Shown: piece after piece, positions 42,558-52,006 of the stretch | Layout of the letters: the number at the start of each line of letters is the position of its first letter | Position numbering within the stretch: position 1 is the stretch's first letter | Source: Verrucosispora sioxanthis | Lineage (GTDB): Bacteria; Actinomycetota; Actinomycetes; Mycobacteriales; Micromonosporaceae | Assembly: GCF_010560025.1 (NCBI RefSeq) | Contig: NZ_SAIY01000001.1 | Span: 992,001 to 1,056,000 of the forward strand | Direction: 5' to 3' | DNA: 64,000 bases | Notes under the pieces: generated by a model | Seen by the model: only the letters and a program-made list of their open reading frames with translations | Told to the model about the DNA's origin: nothing | Databases searched by the model: none | Program-made: the position numbers and the translations under genes

Positions 42558-43484
42558 TCAGGTTGGTGGGGCGGGTGGGCGGAGGGGGTGGGGCGGGGAC
42601 GAAGGGTCGGGGAGTTCGGCGAGGGTGGCCGGGCGGGGCACGGGGCCGATGGCGGGTCGGGTCGTGGTGGCCGGCACGGTGGCGGCGACCGGGACGAGTT
42701 GACGCTCCGGCAGCCTGCGAGGACCGGGTGGTGCCGGGGCTCCCAGGCCGCTGAGCGAGCTGATCCCGAGCCGTCCGGCGAGCACCGGCACCTGGTCCGG
42801 CTCGACCACGAAGACCACCTCGCGCGGCCGGACCGGCCGCAGCAGCACCAACGCGGCGAGGATCACCAACAGCGTCCCGCCGGTGAGCGAGCCCCAGGTG
42901 GCCGGGGCGATCCAGCCGGCCCGCAGTTCCGCGCGCAGGTCGAGGGTCACCCCCGCCCCACCGTCGGGTCGCAACAGCACCAGACTCAGCCGCCGCCCGG
43001 CCAGGTCGCCGGGGCTCCACTCGAGCACGCCGTGACCGGCGCGTACCCAGAAGGTCTGCGCGGCGGGTGCGGCCGGGACGGTGAGCGGTGTCCCCGCCGC
43101 CGGGGTCACCTGTTCCAGCCGGACCGGCAGCGGACCCCGGGCCAGCGGCATCCGGAGCACCGCGGCGTGCGGCGCGCCGGCCAGCCACCGCTGCACCTCC
43201 TCGGCCGGGGCCAGCCCGACGAAGGCCGGCCCGTCGGGAGTACGGGCGTCCAACCGCAGCCGCGCCTGCCCGCCCCGGGCGAACGGCACCTCCCGGCGTA
43301 CCAGCGCGTCGAGGTCGGTCACCACCACCGCGTGGCCCGGCGTCTGCGCGGTCTCGAAACGGGCGGTGAACGCCCCGTCGGGGCCAGCGTGACCGGTCAG
43401 CAGACCGAGCGCGGCCGCGCCGAGCAGCGCGGCGGTGCCGACGGTCAGCAGCAGCATTCCGGTAAGCGTCCACACGAAACGCAT
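42558..43484 (-). CDS. Hypothetical two-helix membrane protein
   Basis: 308 residues. One N-terminal helix (about 7-30) and one near 195-217 enclose an extracytoplasmic beta-rich domain (FTARFETAQTPGHAVVVTDLDAL, RLRLDARTPDGPAFVGLA, WLAGAPHAAV). The C-terminal 90 residues are cytoplasmic and rich in Pro/Arg. This layout is common in actinobacterial proteins annotated only as hypothetical. GGGGAG lies eight bases before the ATG. No operon partner. Function not known. Confidence 0.7.
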   Translation of the reverse strand: MRFVWTLTGMLLLTVGTAALLGAAALGLLTGHAGPDGAFTARFETAQTPGHAVVVTDLDALVRREVPFARGGQARLRLDARTPDGPAFVGLAPAEEVQRWLAGAPHAAVLRMPLARGPLPVRLEQVTPAAGTPLTVPAAPAAQTFWVRAGHGVLEWSPGDLAGRRLSLVLLRPDGGAGVTLDLRAELRAGWIAPATWGSLTGGTLLVILAALVLLRPVRPREVVFVVEPDQVPVLAGRLGISSLSGLGAPAPPGPRRLPERQLVPVAATVPATTTRPAIGPVPRPATLAELPDPSSPPHPLRPPAPPT

Positions 43485-43581
43485 GCGCCCTGCTCCCCTC
43501 TGTAGCCAGACACCCGGCCGACCTTACCTACGCCGACCCGCCAATCAGCGGATATCCACGGCAGGGACGCCGAAAGCGGAC

Positions 43582-43610
43582 AGGCCCACCGGGGATCACC
43601 CGGCGGGCCT
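43582..43610. terminator. Hairpin downstream of the YcnI gene
   Basis: AGGCCCACCGGG (43582-43593) pairs with CCCGGCGGGCCT (43599-43610), 11 of 12 positions, 17 bases past the stop of the minus-strand gene. Confidence 0.65.
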
Positions 43611-43626
43611 GCGATGCGATGACGCC

Positions 43627-44382
43627 TCAGGGGGCTGGCGTCGCCGCCGTGCCGCTGGAACGCCGGGTGCGGGCGAAGGCCAGCCCACCGAGCACCAGCC
43701 CACCGAGGCCGGCGAGCAGTCCGGCGACGCCGAGGCCGACCGCCAGACCGTTGCCGTCCTCGTCGTCGCTGTCGTCTGACTGCGCCCCAGCGGGCGAGTC
43801 GGCCGGCGCCTCCGTCGGCGTGTCGGCGGCGGAGGCGGCGGTGAGGGTGAGCACCGGTGCCGGAGCTGCCGGCTCCTCGCCACCGGGCTGCGGCTCGTCG
43901 ATCCAGCGCACCACGGCACCGTCGGAGTAGGTCTGCAACGCCTTGAAGACCATCTGGTCGGTCTCGGGCAGCGGCCCCATGGACACGGGGAACTCCTGGA
44001 AGGTGCCGGGGGCGATGGCGGCTCCGTCACCGGCCGTCCAGGTGATCTTGGATACCACCTCGGTGATCTCGCTGCCGTGCACCTGCACCGGCGGGTCGAC
44101 CTGCCGCTTCTCCACCGCCACCGACCAACCGGGCACCGGCATGGTCGACACCGAGCCGACCGGTGCGTTCTCCGGCAGGAAGATCTCCAGTTTGGTGGTG
44201 GACGCGGTGTCGCTCTCGTTCGGTACCCGGAACGCGAGCCGGCCGTAGCCGCCCTGGGTGGCCTCGCGCGGATTGACCGTGACGTGCGCGGAGGCCGGAG
44301 CCACGAAGCCGAACACGGCCGTGGCGACGGCGCCGAGCGTCAGGGCGGCAGCGGTGGCGGCGAAACGCCGGTGACGGAGCAT
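43627..44382 (-). CDS. YcnI-family (DUF1775) copper-binding protein
   Basis: A 251-residue exported protein. The signal peptide ends APASA|HVTVNP, leaving His33 as residue 1 of the mature protein, the copper-binding N-terminal His characteristic of YcnI. The DUF1775 domain follows (GGYGRLAFRVPNESDTASTTKLEIFLP, VPGWSVAVEK, ITWTAGDGAAIAPGTFQEFPVS). An Asp-rich linker and a C-terminal membrane helix (LAVGLGVAGLLAGLGGLVLGG) anchor it outside the cell. It starts 13 bases after the CopC-CopD gene, so the two are cotranscribed. Role: copper acquisition or trafficking at the surface. Confidence 0.9.
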   Translation of the reverse strand: MLRHRRFAATAAALTLGAVATAVFGFVAPASAHVTVNPREATQGGYGRLAFRVPNESDTASTTKLEIFLPENAPVGSVSTMPVPGWSVAVEKRQVDPPVQVHGSEITEVVSKITWTAGDGAAIAPGTFQEFPVSMGPLPETDQMVFKALQTYSDGAVVRWIDEPQPGGEEPAAPAPVLTLTAASAADTPTEAPADSPAGAQSDDSDDEDGNGLAVGLGVAGLLAGLGGLVLGGLAFARTRRSSGTAATPAP

Positions 44383-44395
44383 CGATGGAACCTCT

Positions 44396-46051
44396 CTATC
44401 GGACGGGTACGGTGGCGGTCACCGTGGCCTGGTCGATCTCGGTGGTACGGGCGGTCACCCGCAGCTCCCAATCGCCCGCGGCGGGCAGACTGATCTCGCC
44501 GGTGGCGTGGTTGTCGGTGAGCGGTAGCAGGGGCACCTGGATCGGTTCGATGCCGGCCGCCGGCAGGGCGACCGTGACCTGCCACTCGACGACCGGCAGC
44601 GGCTGGTTGTCCAGCGTGTACGCGTACAGGTGCACCGAGTTGTTGCCCCGGCGGGCCGGCGACACCTCGATCTGCATGGAGTACAACGAGCTGGTCGCGG
44701 TGGTGTTGAAGTAGCCGCTGTCGGCGGCGGACACGTCCGTGGAGACGCTGCGGGCGGGTGTCGTCTGGACCAGGGTGGCCGACACTCCCAGCACGATCGC
44801 GGTGATCGCCAGCTCGGCCCAGATCGCCCGGCGCACCGGAGCCGGCCGGCTGGCCGCGACCCGGGTGCGCACCAGGTGGCGGGAGTAGGCGGCCACCGCG
44901 ATGACAAGCACGAAGAGGCCGATCTTGGCCAGCACCAGCCGCCCGTACGTGGTGTTCACCAGGGCCGCCGGGGTGGCCACCTCGATCAGCGCCTGGACGG
45001 TGCCGGCGAGCAGCAGCGCGGAGACGGCCAGGGCCGCCCACCGGGACCAGATCGGCAGGATCGCCCCCAGTTCCCGCTCGTCGGCCCTGCGCAGCAGAAA
45101 CACGGCGAGCATCACCAACCCGCCCAACCAGACGGCCATGCCGCCCAGGTGCACCGTGTCGACGAGCACCGACACCGCCGGGGCCGGCGAGGCCGCCGGA
45201 TGCCCGGCGATCGGCCAGGTGAACAGCGCTCCCACCGCGAGCACGCCCAGGATCACCAGGTCCGTCCGGCCGACCGGGCCGGCCAGCAGCGGCCGGAGCA
45301 GCAACGCCACTGCGGCCAGCAGACCGAGCCGGACCAGGTGAGCGGCGCCGAAGGCGCTGCCGAGCACCAGGCTCAGCCCCTCGCCGGTGACGTCGAACAC
45401 CCCGCCGCCGTTGGTGTAGGGCACCTGGAGCAGCACTGCCGCCACCGTGGCGAGCGCCACCAGCCCGAGGCCGGTCCAGGCCAGCCGGGCCGGCCCGCGT
45501 CGGGACAGCCGGCGCGGCCAGAGCAGGGCGAGCACCAGCGCCGGCCCGATGACCAGCAGCAGTCCGGCGTAGCCGACGAACTTGGCGACCTTGACCGCGG
45601 TGCCGACCACCGGGTTGGCCTGGCCGTCGTCGCCGCTGTCCACCGGCGGCTCGGAGGGCGCACCCACCGAGTAGGTGAACGCGCCGGAGACCGGATGACT
45701 GTCTGCGGAGATCACCCGGTAGGTGACCAGGTAGGTGCCGTTGCCGCGGTCGGTGTCGACCGGGATGTTCACCACACTGCCGGCGAAGGTGGGCTCGCCC
45801 TGATCCGCACGCGACCCGTCCGGGGCGATCACCCGGATCCGGTCCGGCACCTTGCGTACCGTCTCGCTGAAGGTGAGCACCACCTCGGCCGGCGCGGCGG
45901 GCACCACGGTCGAGGCGGCCGGGCTGCTGCTGGAGAGCACGGCGTGGGCGCTGGCCGGGCCGGCGGGGACGAGCAGCAGCGCCACGACGGCGACCAGGAG
46001 GCCGGCGGTCGCGGCCAGCCGGGCGAACCGGCGGCGATGGACGGCAGTCAT
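44396..46051 (-). CDS. CopC-CopD fusion, copper transport/resistance protein
   Basis: About 551 residues. After a signal peptide (PASA|HAVLSSSSP) the mature protein begins with His. A CopC domain (LTFSETVRKVPDRIRVIAPDG, VSADSHPVSGAFTYSVG) is fused to a CopD polytopic domain with about eight helices, with HLGGMAVWLGGL and SRHLVRTRV, and a C-terminal extracytoplasmic domain (from about 440) resembling YtkA-like sandwich folds. Start uncertain: the ATG at 46051 is chosen because the hydrophobic signal begins just after it; an ATG at 46060 is nearby, and neither has a strong ribosome site. Divergent from an ECF sigma gene. Confidence 0.88.
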   Translation of the reverse strand: MTAVHRRRFARLAATAGLLVAVVALLLVPAGPASAHAVLSSSSPAASTVVPAAPAEVVLTFSETVRKVPDRIRVIAPDGSRADQGEPTFAGSVVNIPVDTDRGNGTYLVTYRVISADSHPVSGAFTYSVGAPSEPPVDSGDDGQANPVVGTAVKVAKFVGYAGLLLVIGPALVLALLWPRRLSRRGPARLAWTGLGLVALATVAAVLLQVPYTNGGGVFDVTGEGLSLVLGSAFGAAHLVRLGLLAAVALLLRPLLAGPVGRTDLVILGVLAVGALFTWPIAGHPAASPAPAVSVLVDTVHLGGMAVWLGGLVMLAVFLLRRADERELGAILPIWSRWAALAVSALLLAGTVQALIEVATPAALVNTTYGRLVLAKIGLFVLVIAVAAYSRHLVRTRVAASRPAPVRRAIWAELAITAIVLGVSATLVQTTPARSVSTDVSAADSGYFNTTATSSLYSMQIEVSPARRGNNSVHLYAYTLDNQPLPVVEWQVTVALPAAGIEPIQVPLLPLTDNHATGEISLPAAGDWELRVTARTTEIDQATVTATVPVR

Positions 46052-46252
46052 GCCGCCCATGGTCGCCGACGACACCCGTTCCAGGCGAGCCAGGTCCATC
46101 GACTGGCGGCGATCACCCATGATCGGGCACGGGCGCGCGGAGTCCGGACCGGGAGTCATGGGCGGATAGTCGGCCGAAACGCCGGAAAAGTTCCCGGAGT
46201 GGCGCATCCCATGGAAGGGCCGAAGGACCCTGCCGCTCGCCGCGCCGCGGCG

Positions 46253-46258
46253 TAACCT
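46253..46258 (+). promoter_or_regulatory. -10-like hexamer TAACCT before the ECF sigma gene
   Basis: TAACCT ends eight bases before the GTG at 46267 with no ribosome site between, suggesting a leaderless or near-leaderless mRNA. The 215-base space to the divergent copper gene should hold both promoters. Confidence 0.35.
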
Positions 46259-46266
46259 GGGTTGTC

Positions 46267-46917
46267 GTGATCCCCGCCCCGCGCGACACCTCCGCCACCG
46301 CCGACACCGGCACCGTCGGCCCGGATCGCGCCGACGGCCGGCCGAGGCGACCTGCCGGGACGGCGCGGTACGCGGAGCCCGACCCGACCGCCGACCCGGC
46401 CACCGGCTGGGCGCTGGCCGCCCGGGACGGCGACCCGGTCGCCCAGGCCGCGTTCGTACGCGCCACCCAGGCCGAGGTGTGGCGGTTCACCGCGGCACTC
46501 ATCGATCCGGGCAGCGCCGACGATCTCACCCAGGAGACCTACCTGCGGGCGTTCCGCGCGCTCCCCTCCTTCGCCGGCCGGTCCAGCGCCCGCACCTGGC
46601 TGCTCGGCATCGCCCGGCGGACCTGCGCCGACCACCTGCGTACGGTGGTGCGGCGGCGGAGACTGGATCAACGGCTCACCGCGCACGCGCACACCGACGT
46701 GCCGCACCCCGATCCGGCCGGTCAGCTCGGCGCGAGCGACCTGGTGCGCCGGTTGGCCCCCGAACGACGCGGGGCATTCGTGCTGACCCAGTTGCTCGGC
46801 CTGTCGTACGCCGAGGCCGCCGCTGTGGAGGGGGTGCCGGTGGGCACCATCCGCTCGCGGGTGGCACGGGCCCGGGCCGACCTGGTCGACGCCGTCGACG
46901 AGGCGTTGGCAGGGTGA
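46267..46917 (+). CDS. ECF RNA polymerase sigma factor
   Basis: A 216-residue sigma-70 family ECF protein. After a 45-residue low-complexity N-terminus, region 2 runs AFVRATQAEVWRFTAALIDPGSADDLTQETYLRAFRALPSF and region 4 ERRGAFVLTQLLGLSYAEAAAVEGVPVGTIRSRVARARADL. The helix order is intact and no SnoaL or extra domain is fused. No anti-sigma factor gene is adjacent. The next three genes overlap it serially by 4, 8 and 4 bases, so it heads a four-gene unit encoding MauE, a DsbA-like protein and a His-leading membrane protein. Divergence from CopC-CopD suggests a copper or envelope-redox regulon, an inference. Confidence 0.9.
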   Translation: MIPAPRDTSATADTGTVGPDRADGRPRRPAGTARYAEPDPTADPATGWALAARDGDPVAQAAFVRATQAEVWRFTAALIDPGSADDLTQETYLRAFRALPSFAGRSSARTWLLGIARRTCADHLRTVVRRRRLDQRLTAHAHTDVPHPDPAGQLGASDLVRRLAPERRGAFVLTQLLGLSYAEAAAVEGVPVGTIRSRVARARADLVDAVDEALAG

Positions 46918-47411
46918 ACGCCAACCTGCGCACCTGGCGCCCCTGGCTCGGTCTCGCCGTCCGGCTCGGCCTGGCCGTCGTCTGGTTCTGGGCGGGCTGG
47001 TCGAAGGTCGGCGACCTGGCCGCCTCCGGCCGCGCGGTGAACGCCTACCAGGTGCTGCCGTACGACGTGGCGATGGTGATCGGCGCGGCACTGCCCTTCG
47101 TCGAGCTGGCGTTGGGTCTGCTGCTGCTGCTCGGGCTGGCCACCAGGCTGACCGCCGGGGTCTCCGCGGCCCTGCTGCTGGTCTTCATCGCCGGCATCGC
47201 CTCGGCCTGGTCGCGCGGGTTGGCCATCGACTGCGGCTGTTTCGGGGTGGGCGGCGAACTGCCGGCCGGAGAGAGCCCCAGTTATCTCCCGGAGATCCTC
47301 CGGGACATCGGCTTCCTGGCGTTGGCCGGGTTCCTGCTGATCTGGCCCCGCACCGCCGTCTCCGCCGACGGCGCGCTCGCGGGCGAACCGGTGGAGGACG
47401 ACAATGAGTAG
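46914..47411 (+). CDS. MauE/DoxX-like membrane protein
   Basis: 165 residues, four membrane helices. LGLAVVWFWAGWSKVGDLAASGRAV and LPFVELALGLLLLLGLATRLTAGVSA are DoxX/MauE features, and AIDCGCFGVGG gives the paired cysteines found in MauE proteins linked to disulfide exchange. The GTG at 46914 overlaps the sigma-factor stop as GTGA. A likely partner of the DsbA-like protein encoded next, passing reducing or oxidising equivalents across the membrane. Confidence 0.83.
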   Translation: MNANLRTWRPWLGLAVRLGLAVVWFWAGWSKVGDLAASGRAVNAYQVLPYDVAMVIGAALPFVELALGLLLLLGLATRLTAGVSAALLLVFIAGIASAWSRGLAIDCGCFGVGGELPAGESPSYLPEILRDIGFLALAGFLLIWPRTAVSADGALAGEPVEDDNE

Positions 47412-48120
47412 TCGCAAGGGACGCAAGGACGCGGCCCGGGTGGTCCGGGAACAGATGGCCCAGGAGCGACGTCGCAAGCGCACCCTGTGGATCTCCCTGA
47501 GCGCGGTGCTGGTGCTGGTCATCGCCGGCCTGATCGGCTGGAGCGTCTGGTCCAGCCAGCAGTCCGACGAGTTCACCGCACCGCCGGGCGCCAACGACGC
47601 GGGCACCGGCATCGTGGTCGGCTCCGGGCCGGTGACCATCGACATCTACGAGGACTACATCTGCCCGGCCTGTAAGCAGTTCGAACAGACCAGCGGTGCC
47701 ACCATCGACCAGTTGGTCGCCGACGGCAAGGTACGGGTGGTCTACCACCCGGTGGCCTTCCTCGACCGGTACTCCAGCACCGACTACTCGACCCGGGCCT
47801 CGGCCGCGTCCGGCTGCGCCGCCGAGGGCGGCAAGTTCACCGAGTTCAGCGAGGCACTGTTCGAACGGCAGCCGCCGGAGGGCGGTGCCGGCCTCAGCAA
47901 CGACGAGCTGATCGACATCGGGGCCGAGGTCGGGCTGGACCGCGACGCGTTCGCCAGCTGCGTCCGGGACGCCAAGTACCAGCCGTGGACCGAGCACGTC
48001 ACCGCCGAGGCGAGCCAGGCCGACGTCACCGGCACGCCGACCATCCTGGTCGACGGCGAGCCGGTGCGGGAGTGGACGCCGGAGAACATCACCGCGGCGG
48101 TGGAGGCGGCCGGCCGGTGA
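47404..48120 (+). CDS. Membrane-anchored DsbA-like thioredoxin-fold protein
   Basis: 238 residues. A basic N-terminus and one helix (about 29-50) anchor an extracytoplasmic thioredoxin fold. The active site is C87-P-A-C90 in DYICPACKQFE; the cis-Pro loop is GTPTILVDG. The insertion with STRASAASGCAAEGGKFTEFSEALF is typical of DsbA/DSBA-oxidoreductase proteins. GGAGG six bases before the ATG, which lies 8 bases inside the MauE gene. Probably catalyses disulfide formation or reduction in exported proteins, perhaps maturing copper proteins of this locus. Confidence 0.88.
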   Translation: MSSRKGRKDAARVVREQMAQERRRKRTLWISLSAVLVLVIAGLIGWSVWSSQQSDEFTAPPGANDAGTGIVVGSGPVTIDIYEDYICPACKQFEQTSGATIDQLVADGKVRVVYHPVAFLDRYSSTDYSTRASAASGCAAEGGKFTEFSEALFERQPPEGGAGLSNDELIDIGAEVGLDRDAFASCVRDAKYQPWTEHVTAEASQADVTGTPTILVDGEPVREWTPENITAAVEAAGR

Positions 48121-49200
48121 CCCTGCTCGCCCGGGCCGGGCTGCTGTTCGCCGGCACGATCACCGCGATCCTCGCCACCGCCGCCCCCGCCCTCGCCCAC
48201 GGCGCGGACGCGCCGAACGGCACGGACTACCGGGTGACGGTCACCGCCGCCGGCCACCCGGACCTGCGGGTACGGGTCATCGAGGCGGGTGCCCGGCTGG
48301 AGCTGACGAACACCGGCGACACCCCGGTCGAGGTGATCGGCTACTCGGGTGAGCCGTACCTGCGGATCGGGCCGGACGGGGTCTACGAGAACTCCCGCTC
48401 ACCCGCGACGTATCTCAACCGCACGCTCGTCGGTGACACCGCCCTGCCGGCCGAGGCCGACCCAGCCGCCGAGCCGCGCTGGCACCGTGTCGACGGCGGG
48501 ACGACGGCCCGCTGGCACGACCAGCGAGCCCTGTGGCGCGAGGCGGAACCGCCCGCCCAGGTCCGCGCCGCGCCCGACCGTGAGCACCGGGTACGCGACT
48601 GGGTGGTCCCGCTACGCGGCGCGGACGGGCCGGCGGAGATCCGCGGCACCCTGGACTGGGTACCGCCGCCGGACGCGTACACCTGGTGGGTGGTGACCGT
48701 CGTCGGCGTGCTGGCGGTCGGTGCGCTCGGGGTGCTGCCGGCGGCCTCCGGCCCCGGCCGGCGGGCGCTCGTCGCCCTCGGCGGGCTGCTGATCGTCGGC
48801 GGAGCCGCGGCGGTCGCGCTCGCCCTCGGGCGGACGCTCGACGCCGGGGCGCAGGGACCGGGCGCTGTGCTGGCCGGCCTGCTGACCGGTCCGGTGTGGA
48901 CCCTGCTGACCGGCCTGGCGGCGATCGCCGCCGGGACACGGGCGGCGACCGGCGGCGGTGCCTCGTCCGCTCCCCGGTCCCACGTCGACTTCGTGGTGGC
49001 GCTGGCGGGCGTCTGCCTGGCGTTGTTCGCCGGGGTGACGAACGTCGCCGGTTTCAGCCGGGCCGTGCTTCCGACGCCGTGGCCGCCGACCGTCGCCCGG
49101 ACCCTCGTCGTCCTCGTCGTGGTGGCCGGTGCCGGTGCGCTGGCCGCCGCGCTGCTGCGCCTGCACACCGCCGCCCGCCGCCCGACCGCGACAACGGCCG

Positions 49201-49211
<11 letters not shown>
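48117..49211 (+). CDS. Polytopic membrane protein with mature N-terminal His (unknown)
   Basis: 364 residues. The signal peptide ends APALA|HGADAPNG, so the mature chain would begin with His, as in YcnI and CopC nearby. An extracytoplasmic domain of about 170 residues (DYRVTVTAAGHPDLRVRVIEAGARLELTNTGDTPVEVIGYSGEPYLRI, WHRVDGG, RWHDQRALW) is followed by five or six membrane helices. I do not recognise a named family. The GTG overlaps the DsbA-like stop as GTGA. Candidate copper chaperone or transporter component. It converges with cbiO by an 11-base overlap. Confidence 0.72.
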
Positions 49212-49971
<760 letters not shown>

Positions 49972-49978
49972 GCTTCGA

Positions 49979-50749
49979 TCATGTCAGGACGGCGGCCGTG
50001 GCGGCGACGGTGCCCGCCAGCACCGGCACGGTGGCCGCGATCAGCCACTGCCCGGTCGTCGCCGCCGCGCCGCCCTGCCACACCGTCGGCATCCGACCCG
50101 TGTAGCCACGCGAGAGCATCGCCAGGTAGACCCGCTCGCCCCGCTCGAAGGCGCGCAGGAACAGCGCCCCGATGCCGGCGGCGAAGCCGCGCAGCTGCCA
50201 CACGAAGCGCGGATCGTCGCCCCGGGAGATCCGGGCGAGACGCATCCGTCGGGCCTCACCGACCAGCACGTCGAGGTAGCGCAGCATGAAGGTGGCGATC
50301 TGGGTGACGATCTGCGGGCAGCGCAGCCGGTCCAGCCCCACGATCAGGTCACGGGTGGAGGTGGTCGCCGCCAGCAGCAGCGACGCCCAGACGCCGAGGG
50401 TGCCCTTGGCGACGATGTTCCAGGCACCGTAGAGACCGTCGACCGACAGGTGCAGCCCGGCCACGTCCACCCGCTCGCCCGCGCCGAGGAACGGCAGGGC
50501 GAAGGCGAACAGGACGAACGGCAACTCGATCGTCGACCGCAGCAGCAGCCAGCGGGCGTTGACCCGGGCCAGCACCGCGACGACCGCGACCAGCAGGGCG
50601 TACGCGCCGAAGGCCCAGAGCGCCTCGCGGGGGGTGGCGACCACGGCGATGGTGAACGCCACCATCGCCGCGATCTTGACCTCCGGCGGGAGCCGGTGCA
50701 CCGGTGAGTCGGTGGCCCGGTACAGCACGTGGGCGTGACCGGCCCCCAC
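49979..50749 (-). CDS. cbiQ: Nickel/cobalt transporter transmembrane protein
   Basis: About 256 residues, five or six membrane helices. The energy-coupling subunit signature with coupling-helix motifs is visible as RCPQIVTQIATFMLRYLDVLVGEARRMRLARISRG and FLRAFERGERVYLAMLSRGY. HRLPPEVKIAAMVAFTIAVV is the usual start. The GTG at 50749 follows the stop of the CbiN-like gene closely and gives the expected length; an alternative GTG lies seven codons in. It couples ATP hydrolysis by CbiO to the metal-binding CbiM. Confidence 0.87.
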   Translation of the reverse strand: MGAGHAHVLYRATDSPVHRLPPEVKIAAMVAFTIAVVATPREALWAFGAYALLVAVVAVLARVNARWLLLRSTIELPFVLFAFALPFLGAGERVDVAGLHLSVDGLYGAWNIVAKGTLGVWASLLLAATTSTRDLIVGLDRLRCPQIVTQIATFMLRYLDVLVGEARRMRLARISRGDDPRFVWQLRGFAAGIGALFLRAFERGERVYLAMLSRGYTGRMPTVWQGGAAATTGQWLIAATVPVLAGTVAATAAVLT

Positions 50750-50754
50750 CTCGG

Positions 50755-51141
50755 CTACCCGCCGCTCGTGGTGGCCGGGTCGGTGCGCTGCGCCCCGGTG
50801 GCGTTCTCCCCCGCCGGCTCCCGGCGGCGGACCAGCCAGAAGGCGCCGCCGGCCACGGCGAAGGTCAGCAGTACGCCCAGCACGCCGGAGAGCCCGGTGG
50901 AGAGAAAGTCGTTGTCGAGGCCCGCGATGCCGTAGTCGGCCAGCGGACCGCCGATCTCGTGCTCCTGCTCCTGCTGCGCCGGGCAACTGCCGCCGGTGAT
51001 CTCGTCGTTGGCGTCGAAGGTGCAGCCCTCCCGCAGCGACGAGTCCAGTCCGTCCGGGTGCGACGAGGCGAAGTTGCTGACCACGCCGGCCAGCAGCAGG
51101 GCGACGAGGAGTCCGCCGACGATAAAACCCCACTTCCTCAC
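50755..51141 (-). CDS. PDGLE-domain CbiN-like transporter subunit
   Basis: 128 residues with two membrane helices (about 8-24 and 82-101). The loop starts FASSHPDGLDSSLREG, the PDGLE motif of CbiN/CbiL-type accessory subunits of nickel and cobalt importers. GGAGG six bases before the GTG, which overlaps the CbiM stop as GTGA. In many genomes this domain is fused to CbiM; here it is separate. It helps load metal onto CbiM. Confidence 0.85.
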   Translation of the reverse strand: MRKWGFIVGGLLVALLLAGVVSNFASSHPDGLDSSLREGCTFDANDEITGGSCPAQQEQEHEIGGPLADYGIAGLDNDFLSTGLSGVLGVLLTFAVAGGAFWLVRRREPAGENATGAQRTDPATTSGG

Positions 51142-51839
51142 CGGACACCTCCGACGGTCGGTACGGTCACCGGCGCGGCCGGCTTCAGGGCGCGCAGCGC
51201 GTACACCAGGTCGGGACGGACCTTCGCAACGGTGACCACAGTGGTCGCCGTGATCAGACCCTCGCCGATGCCGATGAACAGGTGGGACACGGCCATGGTG
51301 CCGGCCAGGCCGGCCAGGTTGCCGCCGAGATCGGTGGTGCCGCCGAGCTGGTACTGCAGCACGAAGCCCATCGCCGCGACGACCACGCTCACCAGCGCGG
51401 CGACGAAGGCGGTGACTGCCAACCCGGTCGGGGTGCGGGGCAGCACCCGCAGCAGCAGCGCGATCAGCAGGTACGCCACTGCGATGCCGATCACGGCCAT
51501 GTTTGTGATGTTGAGGCCGAGCATGGCCACCCCGCCGTCACCGAAGACGAGGGCCTGCACCACGAGCACCACCGCGACGCAGAGCGCGCCGACCCACGGC
51601 CCGACAAGCATCGCGGCGAGCGCACCGCCGAGCAGGTGGCCACTGACCCCGGCGGTGAAGATCGGAAAGTTGAGCATCTGCACGGCGAAGATGAACGCGG
51701 CGACCAGACCGGCCATCGGGGCCAGTCGGTCGTCCAGGTCCTGCCGGCCACGCATGACGCAGTACGCCATCGCCGCCAGTGCGACCACCGCGAAGACCGC
51801 GGCGACCGGACCGTTGATGATGCCGTTGGAGATGTGCAT
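51138..51839 (-). CDS. cbiM: Nickel/cobalt-binding S-component of ECF transporter
   Basis: 233 residues from the ATG at 51839, which gives MHISNGIINGP. In CbiM/NikM the extreme N-terminus and His2 bind the metal, so this start is preferred on function. A GTG at 51854 with GGAGG upstream would add five residues before Met and would remove the site; start choice is therefore a real conflict here. FTAGVSGHLLGGALAAMLVGPWVGA carries the further His ligand region, and VSHLFIGIGEGLITATTVVTV is conserved. Seven membrane helices. First gene of the cbiM-N-Q-O operon, downstream of a Nur-like box. Confidence 0.88.
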   Translation of the reverse strand: MHISNGIINGPVAAVFAVVALAAMAYCVMRGRQDLDDRLAPMAGLVAAFIFAVQMLNFPIFTAGVSGHLLGGALAAMLVGPWVGALCVAVVLVVQALVFGDGGVAMLGLNITNMAVIGIAVAYLLIALLLRVLPRTPTGLAVTAFVAALVSVVVAAMGFVLQYQLGGTTDLGGNLAGLAGTMAVSHLFIGIGEGLITATTVVTVAKVRPDLVYALRALKPAAPVTVPTVGGVR

Positions 51840-51918
51840 CGCCAGGGTTTCCACATGACCTCCACGGATCGGCGGACCCGTGCCCGCCGACAGGGGTGAG
51901 CGTATTTCCCGTACCACG

Positions 51919-51941
51919 CTGTTGCCAATACCTGGCAACAG
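51919..51941. promoter_or_regulatory. Nur-like box upstream of cbiMNQO
   Basis: CTGTTGCCA-ATACC-TGGCAACAG is a perfect 9-bp inverted repeat with a 5-base spacer, 80 bases upstream of cbiM. The Streptomyces Nur consensus is tTGCaa-N5-ttGCAA, which this matches in spacing and in TTGC/GCAA. Nur represses nickel uptake genes when nickel is plentiful. It is nearer to the cbiM side than to bcp (65 bases from the bcp start). Confidence 0.65.
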
Positions 51942-51994
51942 TGCCGTACGCCTCGTCCGACGTGCCGCGCCGACCGGCTGGTCCGGCGCGGCGG

Positions 51995-52000
51995 TAGGGT
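51995..52000 (+). promoter_or_regulatory. -10 hexamer TAGGGT, likely leaderless start of bcp
   Basis: TAGGGT ends six bases before the ATG at 52007; no ribosome site is present. Confidence 0.5.
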
Positions 52001-52006
52001 CGTGCC

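Noticed and set aside
49979..51148. Single 389-codon fusion spanning the CbiN-like and CbiQ genes
   Set aside because: The upstream part is an Arg-rich off-frame reading; CbiQ begins after the TAG of the PDGLE gene, with normal family lengths for both.
51855..52006. Cobalamin or NiCo riboswitch before cbiMNQO
   Set aside because: The leader is only about 150 bases shared with bcp and shows none of the conserved B12-box or NiCo stem sequences; the Nur-like dyad explains regulation better.
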